Source: Theristus sp. LFF4_11 | Taxonomy: Eukaryota > Nematoda > Chromadorea > Monhysterida > Xyalidae | DNA length: 34,218 bases | Direction of reading: 5' to 3' | NCBI GenBank assembly: GCA_030248135.1 | Contig: JASANC010005169.1 | Location: 1 to 34,218, forward strand | In this document: positions 20,501 to 31,246 of the stretch, piece after piece | Layout of the letters: each line of letters starts with the position of its first letter | Numbering within the stretch: the first letter of the stretch is position 1 | Program-made: the position numbers and the translations under genes | Notes under the pieces: model-generated | The model's input: only the letters and a program-made list of their open reading frames with translations | What the model was told of the DNA's origin: nothing | Database searches by the model: none

Positions 20501-22768
20501 TGAGGTGGCGACAGAAAAATATGGAGCTTTGCAATTTCTTTATTGAAAAATTGAAAGAAAGAAGGGTAGCAGGGGCTGACGAAAATTCAAAGGTTGCTGT
20601 TGTCTGGGTGAAAGCGATGACCATATTTAAGAAAAATATTGATGCGCCTAAAATCCTTTGGTTTTTTTAGTTTTTCTTTTTGTTTTATCTCAGTCCTCTG
20701 CTGCTGTTATTTCTTTTTTCTTGCGCCCTAAAACTGTTTTCAACGCACAAAAAACACTTACCGCAAGGCGGTCTTTTGCGTGCGCGTATCGAAAGCGCTG
20801 CACGTAGTAGAAGATCAGCCAAGCCAACGAGATCACCATGAGTATGATGAACGAGACGCTGACGAACAGCACGGACGCGTGCGAGAACGTGTGCGTAGTG
20901 TTCGAGTAGTCGTCGCTGGCGAACTTCAATTTGCAGCTGAAACAGTTTTGTTGCTAAATTAAATTCTCACTTCTGTACGATGCAGGAAATTAATTCACTC
21001 AATCAAAAAAATAACGGATTATTCATTGTCCTCACGATCATAACGCATGTGGCACAAGATTGTGCAGAAATTTGAATTGTACATTTGAAAACGTTGTGAA
21101 AAGTAAAATAACAGCAGCGTTTTCAAGCGCGCAACTAACGTTCTCGGGTGTTTCAATAACGTCAGCACATTCGGTTCGTCTTTGACGAGCAGCGGCAACA
21201 CTGAAAGAAAAACGTTGTATATTTGTTTAAACCGATCACTGTTTTCACAGAACACGTATATAGCATGCGAAACTTCGAATTTCAGTGGGAAGAACGAATA
21301 TAATGAGTTTGGTTGAAACCATTTGTGGCTAAATATGTTTTCTTGCAAGTCCGTCCGATACCACACTTTCCTTCTTTCGCGCGCTCTCGGTTCAGTAAAG
21401 AATGACAGGTTGAAACAAACATACTGTCGTTTCCAAAGCCAGATTTGACAATACTCCTGAAACAAGCCGAACTGAAACGTATCAAGCCAACCACTGCACT
21501 CCGCCGTCAACCCACCGACGCTGCCCTTCGCCTCCGCCGTGTCCAGCGTGCTCTGAACGTTCGACGAGAATTTGGCGAAGAATTTCGTGCGTATCTGCGC
21601 CATTTTCTCCTTGTCCGCTGCGAACGCATTGGCCAACTGCTCGGCCACCTCGGCACGCCTCTGCTCGAACTCGGCCGCCGGCACGGCCACCACGAGCAGG
21701 AAGCGACCGGCGTCGGCGGCGTCCTCACGGAGCACCTCGACGACGAGCTCGTGGAATCGTTGCACCAGTGAGTGCGTGCGAGTGCGGTTGCGTGGTCGGT
21801 CGCGCTCCGAATACACGTTCAGAATGATCTGCGTTAGCACGCACGATACACAAGCAGTCAATCGCGTTTGTTTTGCACGGTTTTCGATGATCTCTTATTT
21901 TGCTCCCGCGACTCAATGCGCGTATTGATTGGTAGGCAGTTGCGTGCACTAGGCGGGAATTCAAAGGTGGTAAAGTAGTCCGAGTCAGGCTACTTTGAAT
22001 TGCTGCATAACAATTGTAATTCGACTCCTGTCTACGTTTGCAACGCACTGAGTCGCAGAACCCAAAAAATTGACAATAGTGCATTGATGATCACTCAATT
22101 TTTGAAGATGGCTTGAATAAACAGTTACGAAAACGTGTTTATCCTTGAAACAGTCTGTCTCTATCAGTCGCAATGTTTTGTTGCCAAAAACCGTTTAGGT
22201 CTGCAAATTTTAAGCGTTTTTGTGAGTTTTAACGTGCTTGCTATTCACCATTTTGTGTTGCTCCAGTGCAAGGGCCAACGTGCATTTTTTTGTTTCAGTG
22301 GTTTGCTGGCCGTCCAGCGATTCACGGCTGCAGTTCTCAACCGAAGCCGCCGTCGCCAAGTTGTAGTCGAGATTGCGCATTGTTTGCCCCTTTGCGAAGT
22401 TCTTCCTGCAACGTAACGCATGGTGTAAGATGTGCAGTGTGGCTTAGTGGTTATTGGCTGTGTTCATTGTTCGGTTCAAATACTCACAGGAACAAAACGT
22501 TGTTTTGGTGAGACTGTATCTGAACAACCGGCTACCCAACCAATCAGCAAACAGTCGGTTTGGAAAAAAAATTTGTCCATAAATTTTCTCATCAATGAAA
22601 GTGGAATTCTCTTGCGTACCGTAGCATCACGTCGATCTTGGTTTCCTGTTCGTAGTTCTTGCAGAGCAGCGTGTCGAACGGCACAGTCGGCTCGCTCGAG
22701 GCAGCGATTGGCCTGCAGGCAGCGCAGCACACCAGCAGCAATGCAGCAGACCGCATTCGGGTGGCCAT
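17501..22768 (-). CDS. Goliath-type transmembrane RING-H2 E3 ubiquitin ligase, 12 exons, 889 aa
   Basis: Exons on the minus strand: 22620-22768, 22249-22405, 21492-21828, 21140-21200, 20762-20936, 20337-20482, 20144-20240, 19692-19748, 19429-19587, 19100-19238, 17908-18793, 17501-17807. All gt/ag junctions fit and phases close (2670 nt). A signal peptide lies at about 1-24. The luminal part is about 25-256, with an NTT glycosylation site at 247; its last section ([20 protein letters not shown]) matches the end of the PA domain of RNF130/149/150, but exons 1-3 show no clear PA core. Transmembrane span about 257-280, followed by [15 protein letters not shown], a goliath signature. RING-H2 ligands: C323, C326, C341, H343, H346, C349, C360, C363; [13 protein letters not shown] is diagnostic. 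Residues 375-889 are a low-complexity Ser/Gln/Asn tail. Family role: ubiquitylation of membrane cargo at endosomes. The RING and transmembrane parts are certain; exons 1-3 are inferred from phase and splice sites. Confidence 0.85.
18912..18987 (-). other. tRNA-like sequence in a RING-gene intron
   Basis: On the minus strand TGGCCTGGTGG resembles an A box and GGATCGAGCCC a B box. Between them ATAGA-CTCGTTG-TCTGT makes a 5-bp anticodon-like stem with a 7-nt loop. The T stem pairs badly and the acceptor stem only in part, so this is at most a tRNA pseudogene or a SINE head, not a functional tRNA. Confidence 0.3.
19884..20119 (+). mobile_element. Repeat family R2, copy 2
   Basis: Near-identical to 14313-14544 over about 235 bp, in the same orientation. 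One CRE palindrome is intact (TGACGTCA), the second has changed to TGACTTCA. It sits in the intron between exons 7 and 8 of the RING gene. Confidence 0.8.
21893..22079 (+). mobile_element. Repeat family R1, copy B
   Basis: CTCCCGCGACTCAATGCGCG, GGCGGGAATTCAAAGG, TCCGAGTC, AATTGCTGCATAA, CTGTCTACGTTTG, AGTCGCAGAACCC: the same landmarks as copies A and C in the same order. It lies in intron 2 of the RING gene. Confidence 0.65.
22436..22490 (+). other. tRNA-like A/B boxes (SINE-like head)
   Basis: TGGCTTAGTGG is a perfect A-box match and GGTTCAAATAC a near B-box match, about 33 nt apart. A second A-box-like TAGCACAGTGG lies on the minus strand near 25768. Neither folds into a full tRNA by eye, so a Pol III-derived SINE fragment is more likely. 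Confidence 0.3.
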
Positions 22769-24312
22769 CGCTTGCGACGGAAATACTTTTTTTGTTCGGT
22801 TTTCGTCCAGCTATTATTTGTCAGGCATTATTTTTGATTGACGACCATTTTTTGTACTTTTCTCCCGTTTCGGCCGCTGCGGTCGCGGCATCTTTCGGCG
22901 TTTTGCCTGTGAATTTCGTTCAAAAGATTTTGTGTTCATCAAACCATAAATGTAAACGTCTCTGCAAAACATCTCACTGCGTGCCGAAAACGCCACGAGT
23001 TGTGGAAGCACATCAACAGTGCGCAGTGGTGCACGTTGGTCATTTTTCATAACGCTTGTTTTTTTCTGAACGAAACCAGACTGCTGCGAATTTGAAGAAC
23101 AGGCGAACAAAAAAATGTGAAAAAAACGTGGCTGAAAGAAAAATAAACGTGAAACGCGGCGCTTTACGCACAAACATCATAAGAATAACGAAAACATTTT
23201 TTGCACTGTAAAACTGGTTGGTTGGTGTTTTCTTTTGCATTAGATTTCTGTTTTTGTTTTACTCCATCATAAATGTTTTTGGCACACTTCCTTGTTTATT
23301 CTTGCGGGATACTGCTTCCTCGGTGGTTGAAACTGCCATGGTGATCATTTTTGACATAGAGGTTTTCTGACATTTCATTTTCAACACCATTTTTAATGAC
23401 AGAAATAGTCCTTCAAGCCGATAAACCATTTTGGCTCAAAGCATTTGATCCGGTGAAAAACCATTGCTTTCGTAAACTTTTCACGTTTTCAAGCTTGTCT
23501 ATGCAATAACTCAGACGCACAACGTAGGACAGTAACTTTGAACTCTAGCAGAACAACAAAGCATAAAAGCAAAGCGTACGATTCAATCAACACTTTCTTT
23601 TTTTCATGTTCTGCTGATTCTGCTGACAAAAAAACGGGCAAAAAATTGAGATGGGAGTGAACACATGAATGAAGGAAACAAAAATATTGCATTTGGTGCA
23701 AAAAAGCGCTGCTTGAACCTCGGGCCATAGGAAGCTTCATGCACAGTTCTGCGCAAACAAATTGTTTAAAAGGACCATGGAAGTTTCGTGGCACAGAGAC
23801 GAAGCGAAGCGTCAATTATCAAAATCGCCAATGTCGGATAAAACTGAAAGTTTTGGAATTTGGACTTAGTTATTTTGCAATCCTCACCACCATTTCTCTG
23901 AATCTGCATTAAAAATAAACAGAAAACGAAATTGAAAAAGAAACACGAAAACAACTTAGCGCGTCGGAGCCAAATCGCACGTCGGCGAATGACAAAAAAA
24001 ATATTCCATTTTTGAAAGCTTGCATGTTTCTGAAAAGCACGCACCACCGAGAGAGGAAAAGAGAGAGAGAGAGGCAAAGTTGCGTTTATCGCATGCCTTG
24101 ACAACCAGGAGGCAACCACGCCACGCCACGCCACGCCACACACTGACTGGAGTTTTTGTTGCTGAAGAGAGACAGAAATGCTGCGTTGCAGGCAGCTTTT
24201 GTCGGTCGCCGTGTGCTTTTGGTTGTGGCACTTTGCGGCAGAAATCAACCATGTGCGTGCGCTTCGGTTACCGTCGCGATGAACAAATCGGCAAACTTTT
24301 TGCTTATTATTA

Positions 24313-24716
24313 TCTTTTATTATTTCGGTCGCGACACTCAATGCGCGCATAGATAAAGGAGGATTTAGCAATTAGTTTTTTTGTGCGTACGCACGGACAC
24401 GACACGTAAAAAAATGGCCACGCAATTTAGAAATCGTGTCGCATGTGTGCTATCTTGATGCATTACGGACATCATTAGTTTGCGCACGGGATTTAGAACG
24501 ACGTTTGTGCGTACGGACGAAAAACTAAATGATGTTTCCGCCTTAAACCAACCAACAGTTTCATGCATGACGCGGGAATTCAAAATTGGCAGTGACCGAG
24601 TGCCCGAAATAGCGCCGAGTCACTTAGGCTGCTCCGAATTGCCACATAAAGGTTGAAACTAGTTTCCTTTCTACGTCTGTAAACGCATTCAGTCGCAGAA
24701 CCTAATAAATGACAAT
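24313..24716 (+). mobile_element. Repeat family R1, copy C (interrupted)
   Basis: Carries the R1 landmarks ACTCAATGCGCG (left) and CGCGGGAATTCAAAATTGG, GAGTCACTTAGGC, CACATAAAGGTTGAAACTAG and AGTCGCAGAACC (right), but the two parts are separated by extra sequence that includes a small inverted-repeat element. Copy C is therefore about twice as long as copy A. Confidence 0.7.
24372..24528. mobile_element. Nested small inverted-repeat element in R1 copy C
   Basis: Left end TTAGTTTTTTTGTGCGTACGC and right end (reverse complement) TTAGTTTTTCGTCCGTACGC are imperfect inverted repeats about 25 bp long; the element is about 157 bp with no ORF. It interrupts the R1 copy and so is younger. Target duplication is not clear. 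Confidence 0.55.
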
Positions 24717-27700
24717 GCTAATTATTTTTTCAGAGTAAGACCGCAAATCTTAATCATAAAAAGCGGTACTGACTGCGAAGAAACCAATCATCAGTTAGAG
24801 CGTGTACGAAGCATGAGCGTCCAAGGATTTTCAGGGACACCAAACATTGAAAGTGAATACGAAAGCAAGAAACTGAAAAAAAAACAAAATGGCAAGATTA
24901 ATGATAAACAAAAGTCAAAAGAATGCGCAAGAGGCTGGAGAGCACACAAGAATGTACCACATAACATCACAAATAAACTTTTTTCGCCTCGAATTCATCA
25001 AAACTACAAAAAGTCGCAAACAAAAGCCCATTTTACTGTTTTGCCGATTGATCAGCCCAGCCGATCATGTTTCGCAAACGATTCAACAAGCTGAATATTT
25101 TTGAACACTTTCGATACCACCAAATATTGAAAAAATCTTCATCATAATAATTTTATAAGAGCGTGTTCAAAGCACGTTCAATGAACAAAAACAACAAGAG
25201 CGTACCATAGATATTGAACGTTAGTACGAGACATACTTTCAGTCGAAATGTCAAAAGCGAGGAGTAAAACAGGGGCTGCTTTCAAGAGGAGAGAACGCAG
25301 CAGCGCAATAGAGCACAAAGCGGCAGCAGCCATAACCGGTGGAATAAAGCGTATAACTCTGATTTGTTGCAATTCGTCAAGTCCTAGCGTGTGATTTTGA
25401 TTCTTTGAAAATATTTTTGTTCATAGAACTTGAAGATAAATAATACGATTTATGAATTTTTTTTGCATTCAATCACCTTTTGACGGACACTTTTCTCACA
25501 TGAAATTTTTCACCAATCAAACCAAAATTGTCCCACCAAATTTGTAGTTTGTGGGTTGTCAAAATGTGTTTTTGAAACTGAAAAAAGAAGACAAAAACTC
25601 CCTGCTGTTATATTCAAACTCTATGTGAATCCTATGTTTCAAGAAATTAACACGTTCAGTCATCAATTCTTGGAGACCGGTAGCGTTTTGAAACAAAAGC
25701 ACGCTGAAAATACGATCAGCGCAACACACACACGCCGAATGCTTGCTTTCGAATGCGCTAACCAAACCACTGTGCTACAGCTGTGGCTTGTATGCTAACA
25801 TGTAAGCTGACAGTGGCTTATATTGTGCATATAAGAGTAGCCAGGATACGGCGTTGAATTGCGGCGTGTATGCTTCGGGGCTGATAAACCATAGTAAAAA
25901 CTAAGAAATAAGAATTCAATTTAGATTCTGGTAGCGACATAAAATCTCGTCATCTGTTGTTCGATAATCAAGAAAAAAAACGAAAATAGCTTCTCAACTC
26001 CAACTTGCTAGCATTTATCCCGTTCCCCGAAATTACCACCAACTTTTGCAACGCCGAACCGCGCCTGACAGCAGTGTTGTTATCAACCATGGATCAATAA
26101 TCCAAAAGCTATGTGTCGCAGTTTATAGGTTGCACAATTCCTAGATGTGGAGCTTTGAATTCCTGAAATTCATCTATCTGCTTGCAGAATATTTCCCCAA
26201 TCACCACGCCAAAGCACCGGCTGAAATTTTCAGTGGATTCGGTTGACACTAAAGTCTGATAGAAAAGCTCAGACGATAACTTCGAACAACTGACTGCAGC
26301 TTGTATCTGGAAGAAAACATGATTGAAAGAAAACTGACTTGGCGGTTTCGCCAATCTGCACCGCGCTAAAAACGGAACTGTATAAGATGCATGCATGCAT
26401 GCGTGACAAGCATATAGCTAACCAGAAAAAGCTTCTACTCTAGCTGCGTCTGTGCGGTTTTTTAGTTGAAAAATAACGGACAGCGAAAAAAGGTGGAAGC
26501 TGCAGACGAGAGAGGGGGAGTGCACGTCATGTGCGTGCACGTGGGCTTGTCACTCGAGAGACACGAGCATTTGCTCGTTATCACAACACTTCCGGGGGCT
26601 GCTCACTGTCGATTGCGAACAAAATGCACTTCGCTGGTTTCGTGTTTATGTTGTTGTTTTTGTGTTATGACCGAGAAATGATGCTGAAGAAAAGCCAAAT
26701 TCAATAATATATATAGAGATACGCTCAAAAATTTTAAAGCCATTCCTCTCTGAAAGTACATAATGCTGCAGCAAAAATACGGGGTGGGCCAAAAGAAAAC
26801 TGCCGGATTTCAAATCGAGCGATTGATCAAAGCGATTTCAAATTTTATATTTTTTGACAATTTTTGTGAAAAAATGAAACGTTTCAATTTTTGACTAGCT
26901 GTGGAAAAAGTGCAACTCAGTGTTACTACTGCCATTTAGTGTTGAAAACATTTGACACGACTGGGGTGCACTGCAAACAAACCGATATTGAACTTTTAAA
27001 TTGAACAAATGTATGTAAGCCGGTGTGCGTGTAGACTGCACCAGAAAGTATCTTTTTTGCAGTATTATAAATTTTGGCACAAATTGTGGCATGGAATGAA
27101 TTTAGGACATAGTACGGGACGGGGACATTGAATTCTGTTTTTGGCAGACTTTCTTTAATATTGTTTCTAGAATTTTCAGTAGAAAAGCTCGGCAGGTGCG
27201 TACAAATCTGTGCACTTGCACCGCAGCTTTCTCTCAATTTTCATGCTTCGATTAGCCGAACAACTATTGTACGTACTTTCATTCAATTGAGAAAAGGTAC
27301 GAAAGGTATGAGTAACCACGGCAGGTGGCATTGTGCAGTGTCAGAGTTTCGTTTCGTTCGTGAAGTATGCAAAGTGTTTTGGTTTGTTTCGGTTGGTTGC
27401 AACTGAGCGGTGAAGTGTCACATTCGAAAAGACACACTGCATACTGTGTGGCGTTAACTGGCAGAGCTGCACAATACTTTTGATGAAACACATACAGAAT
27501 GCCCGAGTAAACATGGCAGTTTTTTTCAGGGTGCAAGGAACGCGCCAAACTTGAATGAAATAAGACAAGGGTGTTCAGAAACCAATTGTACAGTATGCAG
27601 AAACGTGTCAAATTCGGCGTCTTCTTAACCAATTGATTGTTCATGGTGTTCTGTTCATTCTTTCTCCTTTGAACACACGATTGGAAATTATCTGGGCATT

Positions 27701-29610
27701 CTTGAAAAAGACGACTCCTAGTCTGCAACTGATCATCCCGCCTTGATGGAGAATAGAAGGACTGTCTTATTTATTCGGCCATACTGCACTTTCATGTGTT
27801 GTCTACAGCAGCAGTTTTTTTGTTTTGGCTTGACACACAACAAGCGCATGAAAATTTGACTGTCTGCGAGTTCATGAATGAGTCGCTGTATTTGTAAAAA
27901 AGCAATGAAAAGCGCAGTGCAACTTTGCAAGAGAAGTTCATGAATTGTTTCACATCCACTGTGATTTGACCGGCGATACTCAACAAAAGTTACTTAGTAT
28001 GAGTCACCAGACAGGCAAAAATCAAGGATAATTTTTGCTCAGGGGAAAAAGGAAAACTTGTTGGCTGTAAACATTTTTTGTCCTTCATCAGCTTCTCCAA
28101 GGCGAGTTGCTGAGTCACGTACAACCGTTTGTTTTGCGTTTTGGAGATTTCATGAATGCTACGCACGTGAGAAGACACACGAGATTCGAATGGTTAATTG
28201 AATAGAAAAGTAAAATGGATAAAGTTTGTGATCACATAAAACAATTTGCGCATTATCAAAGAAAAACAAAAATATGCACACGGAAATGAACTGAACTCAT
28301 CTCAAAATGGACAAATAAAAAGTGCTGATCAGGAAACAAACAATGCGTTTTGAAGGTAACGAGGCTTGGCGCGGCGCAGAAAAAAATCATGAGGTTTATG
28401 CAAAAAGTTGGATGAATCGATGAAAGACACGAAAGCTACGTTTTAGTTTGTTCATTGTCACCCTCTCGGTTGATTGTCACCATGAGGTTCAAAGCATTTT
28501 TGGCTGTCTAAAATTCAAATCTAATAATGCTGACTCGAAAGCCAGTTCAAATCAGTGCGCCACAAACAGATTGACTGTATCTTGAATTGCACCAGCAGCG
28601 CCCACATGTTGCAGTGTCAACTTTAGAATGCCGCGGGCAAAGCAAACAGTTCTCTCCTGGTTACATTTCCCGGGTGAAGTAACCAACTACTCTTTTCGTC
28701 AACAGACATTTTTTTGAGATGATAATTTTGCTGAGTGATGATGTTTTTGTGATTTAAGATGTGCATGCGCGCGCGTGTTTTGTTGCACACATCGATGCTG
28801 TGAAATTTCAAACAAAAGGTTCTGATGAAATTGTTGAGGGAAAAATACAGCGTTTGCATGAGAATTTGACTCGAAAAACAACGTGGCTCTTTTTTCTCAC
28901 GTTTTCTTCGTTTTTTTAGAAAACTTTACGCATGTTCAGCATATAACAAAGCAAAATAGGCCGTTTGTTAAAAAATTTAACCGTGAAAAATTAGTGTGCG
29001 CTTTTCAAGTGAGGCTTTTCAAGAGTAAACTGCTGAACTGAAAGTAATTTTTCTGAAAAAAACGCCACCTTTTACAAATAAAATCAAAAATGCGCTATTT
29101 TTTAAATGCACCTGACATAAAAAATTGGGGTGCGGTATTAAATTTTGCTTGTTTTAAAAAAGGCCGAGCTACTTTTGAAATAGTGTGTACACATATTTTT
29201 TCAAATTCTTTTAGTTATCAAGCAGAAACTTGCAAAATCAATTCTGGATTTTGAAAATTACACAATTTTCGAGTTTTACATAAACGCGGCACGCACTTTA
29301 TGAGTGCACTTTTGAATTGGTTAGTTCCGATCCGTCGTTTGATAATGATAATAAACTTACCTATTTGAAAAAATTGAGTGTAAGTGTTTATGAAAAGGTC
29401 CATATTTACACTGTTTACGCATTGGGGGCGAACGGATGAAACAAGATGAATTATTTGTTCGCCGATGTTTGTTTGTTTTTCAACTAGTTTTTTAACGCAA
29501 ATCCAAATCCGGCAGTTAGTTTTTTTTCTAGCGACTTCTGAAAAAAAGTTTTTTTTAAATTTTTTCTTTGGAGAACTGGCAAAAACGGAAAGTGATTCAG
29601 AGGATACATT

Positions 29611-30063
29611 ATACCGTATTACCTCTATTAAACCCCCATGGGGGTTTATTTCTTCAGCGACTTCTGGGGGTGGGGGTTTATTTTGGGGGGGGGATTATTT
29701 TTGGGGGGGGGTTTATTTGGAAACCATTTTTAGAGGTGGGCAAAATGGCAAAAATACCTTCCATGGCAGGAAGGAAGTCGCAGAAACTTCTACTTTTCAC
29801 AGAGATTTCCTTTGGTAACAGCCTTTTGTAATGAAATTACCGCCAACTCATCCCTTTGAGGCCTTTGGTAGCACAATTTCACCAATGTCACTGCATTCAG
29901 CCACTGAATTCGCTAGGTATGTGTTTCAAACAGGTTTCTAATAAACCCCCATGGGGGTTTATTTTGGGGGGGGGATTATTTGGAAACTTGTCGAGGGGGT
30001 GGGGGTTTATTTTTTGGGGGGGGGGGGGGTTTAATTTTGGGGGGGGGGGGGTTAATACGGTAT
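29611..30063. mobile_element. 453-bp G-rich element with ATACCGTATTA terminal inverted repeats
   Basis: ATACCGTATTA at 29611 is repeated inverted as TAATACGGTAT ending at 30063. Inside are repeated units of GGGGGTTTATTTTGGGGGG type and two perfect palindromes of 20 and 24 bp centred on CCCCCATGGGGG (29629-29648 and 29940-29963). There is no transposase. ATACCGTATT ends followed by C5+ runs recall G/C-rich MITEs of other invertebrate genomes. The G runs are strongly quadruplex-prone on the plus strand. Confidence 0.75.
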
Positions 30064-31246
30064 CTACCGACTCAAAATCTGGTATATGAAATCATGTGCT
30101 AATGTGCCATTTTCAGCGCAACACTTTTCATGTAACGCATATTTGACGTAACTGTTGACTCAACTTCTGGCGTTTCGAGGCATTGCGGCCTCTTGCATCG
30201 TCTCGGGACACGCAACGAACGCAAATGCGGTTATTATTCAGAACAAAATGACGCAACGTTGTAAACAAGAAAATTAGTCCTTTATCAATTATTCAATACA
30301 TCTGATGAATTTAGCAGCGCTGATTAAATGAACTGAACTGAATGAGCGCCTCACAGACTTTCAGTAAATAATTGGGTCTCTGTTCAGTCGAGCGCCAGTA
30401 GCTGTATGATAAGACATATGACATGAGGCATATGCCCATCTGTAATTGCATGTATCTATGCTAAAAGTTTGTTCCATTCGATATTTACATATTACATATG
30501 ATATTCACAGAAGTACAGAAATTAAATCACACAGATATTACTCTTTAAGCGATTCATAAATAAAAATACTCGAAATTCATTTCGTTGTTTCAATTCTTTG
30601 AGTGCGCACATGCAATGAATCCACACGAGCGTGTGCGTGTTTTTTGGTGAATTATTTTTTTAACCTTGAAAGCGGTTATGAAATTGCGGCGCAGGTGAAA
30701 AAACGACATTGCATGTTTGTGCGACCGAAAAAAGCAAAAGCACGTGGTCTCGGTGCAGGTGGTTCGTATCTTTTGCTGATTATTGATGATTACGCAGTAT
30801 GTTTTGAGAAACTGAGGCCCTCGAGGGAAACAAAAACTGGATCGCGGTGCACATGCTTTTCAATGAGTTATCGACTTCCCACTTTTGTTTCACCTGCAAA
30901 AGCGATCGGACGTTTGACTGCACGTTTTGCGTTGGCGTTGTCAGCTAACGTCACTTGTTTCCACCAGCTGGCGTTTCAAGTGTAAACGTGACACGATTTT
31001 TATCTTATACTGCCACATTTATTATTTTGTTCCAAACCTTTCACAAACAAAACAAAGTGCAAGTTCTTATCGCTCGATGAAAAGAGTGAATGGCAAGCAT
31101 GCCGAAAGGGAAAACATTGTAAAACCGAACAGCATGTGTTTGTGTTGTTTTGGTCAGCAAAACAATCACGTCACGTCAGTACTCCAGGAAGAGCTATAAG
31201 CAATAATTCGCATGCAGTTTTATGCAAAAACTTTTTTGTTTGAAAC

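Larger units (their letters stand above)
22769..31246. other. Large intergenic region, no supported gene
   Basis: About 8.5 kb of AT-rich DNA between the RING gene and AGMO. Short ORFs on both strands lack coherent splice structure or recognisable motifs. It contains microsatellites (GAGA near 24055-24073; CCACG units near 24116-24140; GCAT near 26388-26403), repeat copy C (24313-24716) with a nested element, and the G-rich element at 29611-30063. A minus-strand frame at 26111-26310 with a possible acceptor (ttcttccag) is the most coding-like stretch but has no partner exon. Confidence 0.5.

Noticed and set aside
26109..26396. Possible minus-strand exon ending in INCDT
   Set aside because: It has an acceptor-like ttcttccag and reads plausibly, but there is no partner exon, start or recognisable family, so I did not call a gene.
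30602..30985. 127-codon plus-strand frame upstream of AGMO
   Set aside because: Composition is mixed, no motif or splice structure supports it, and it does not resemble any AGMO N-terminus.
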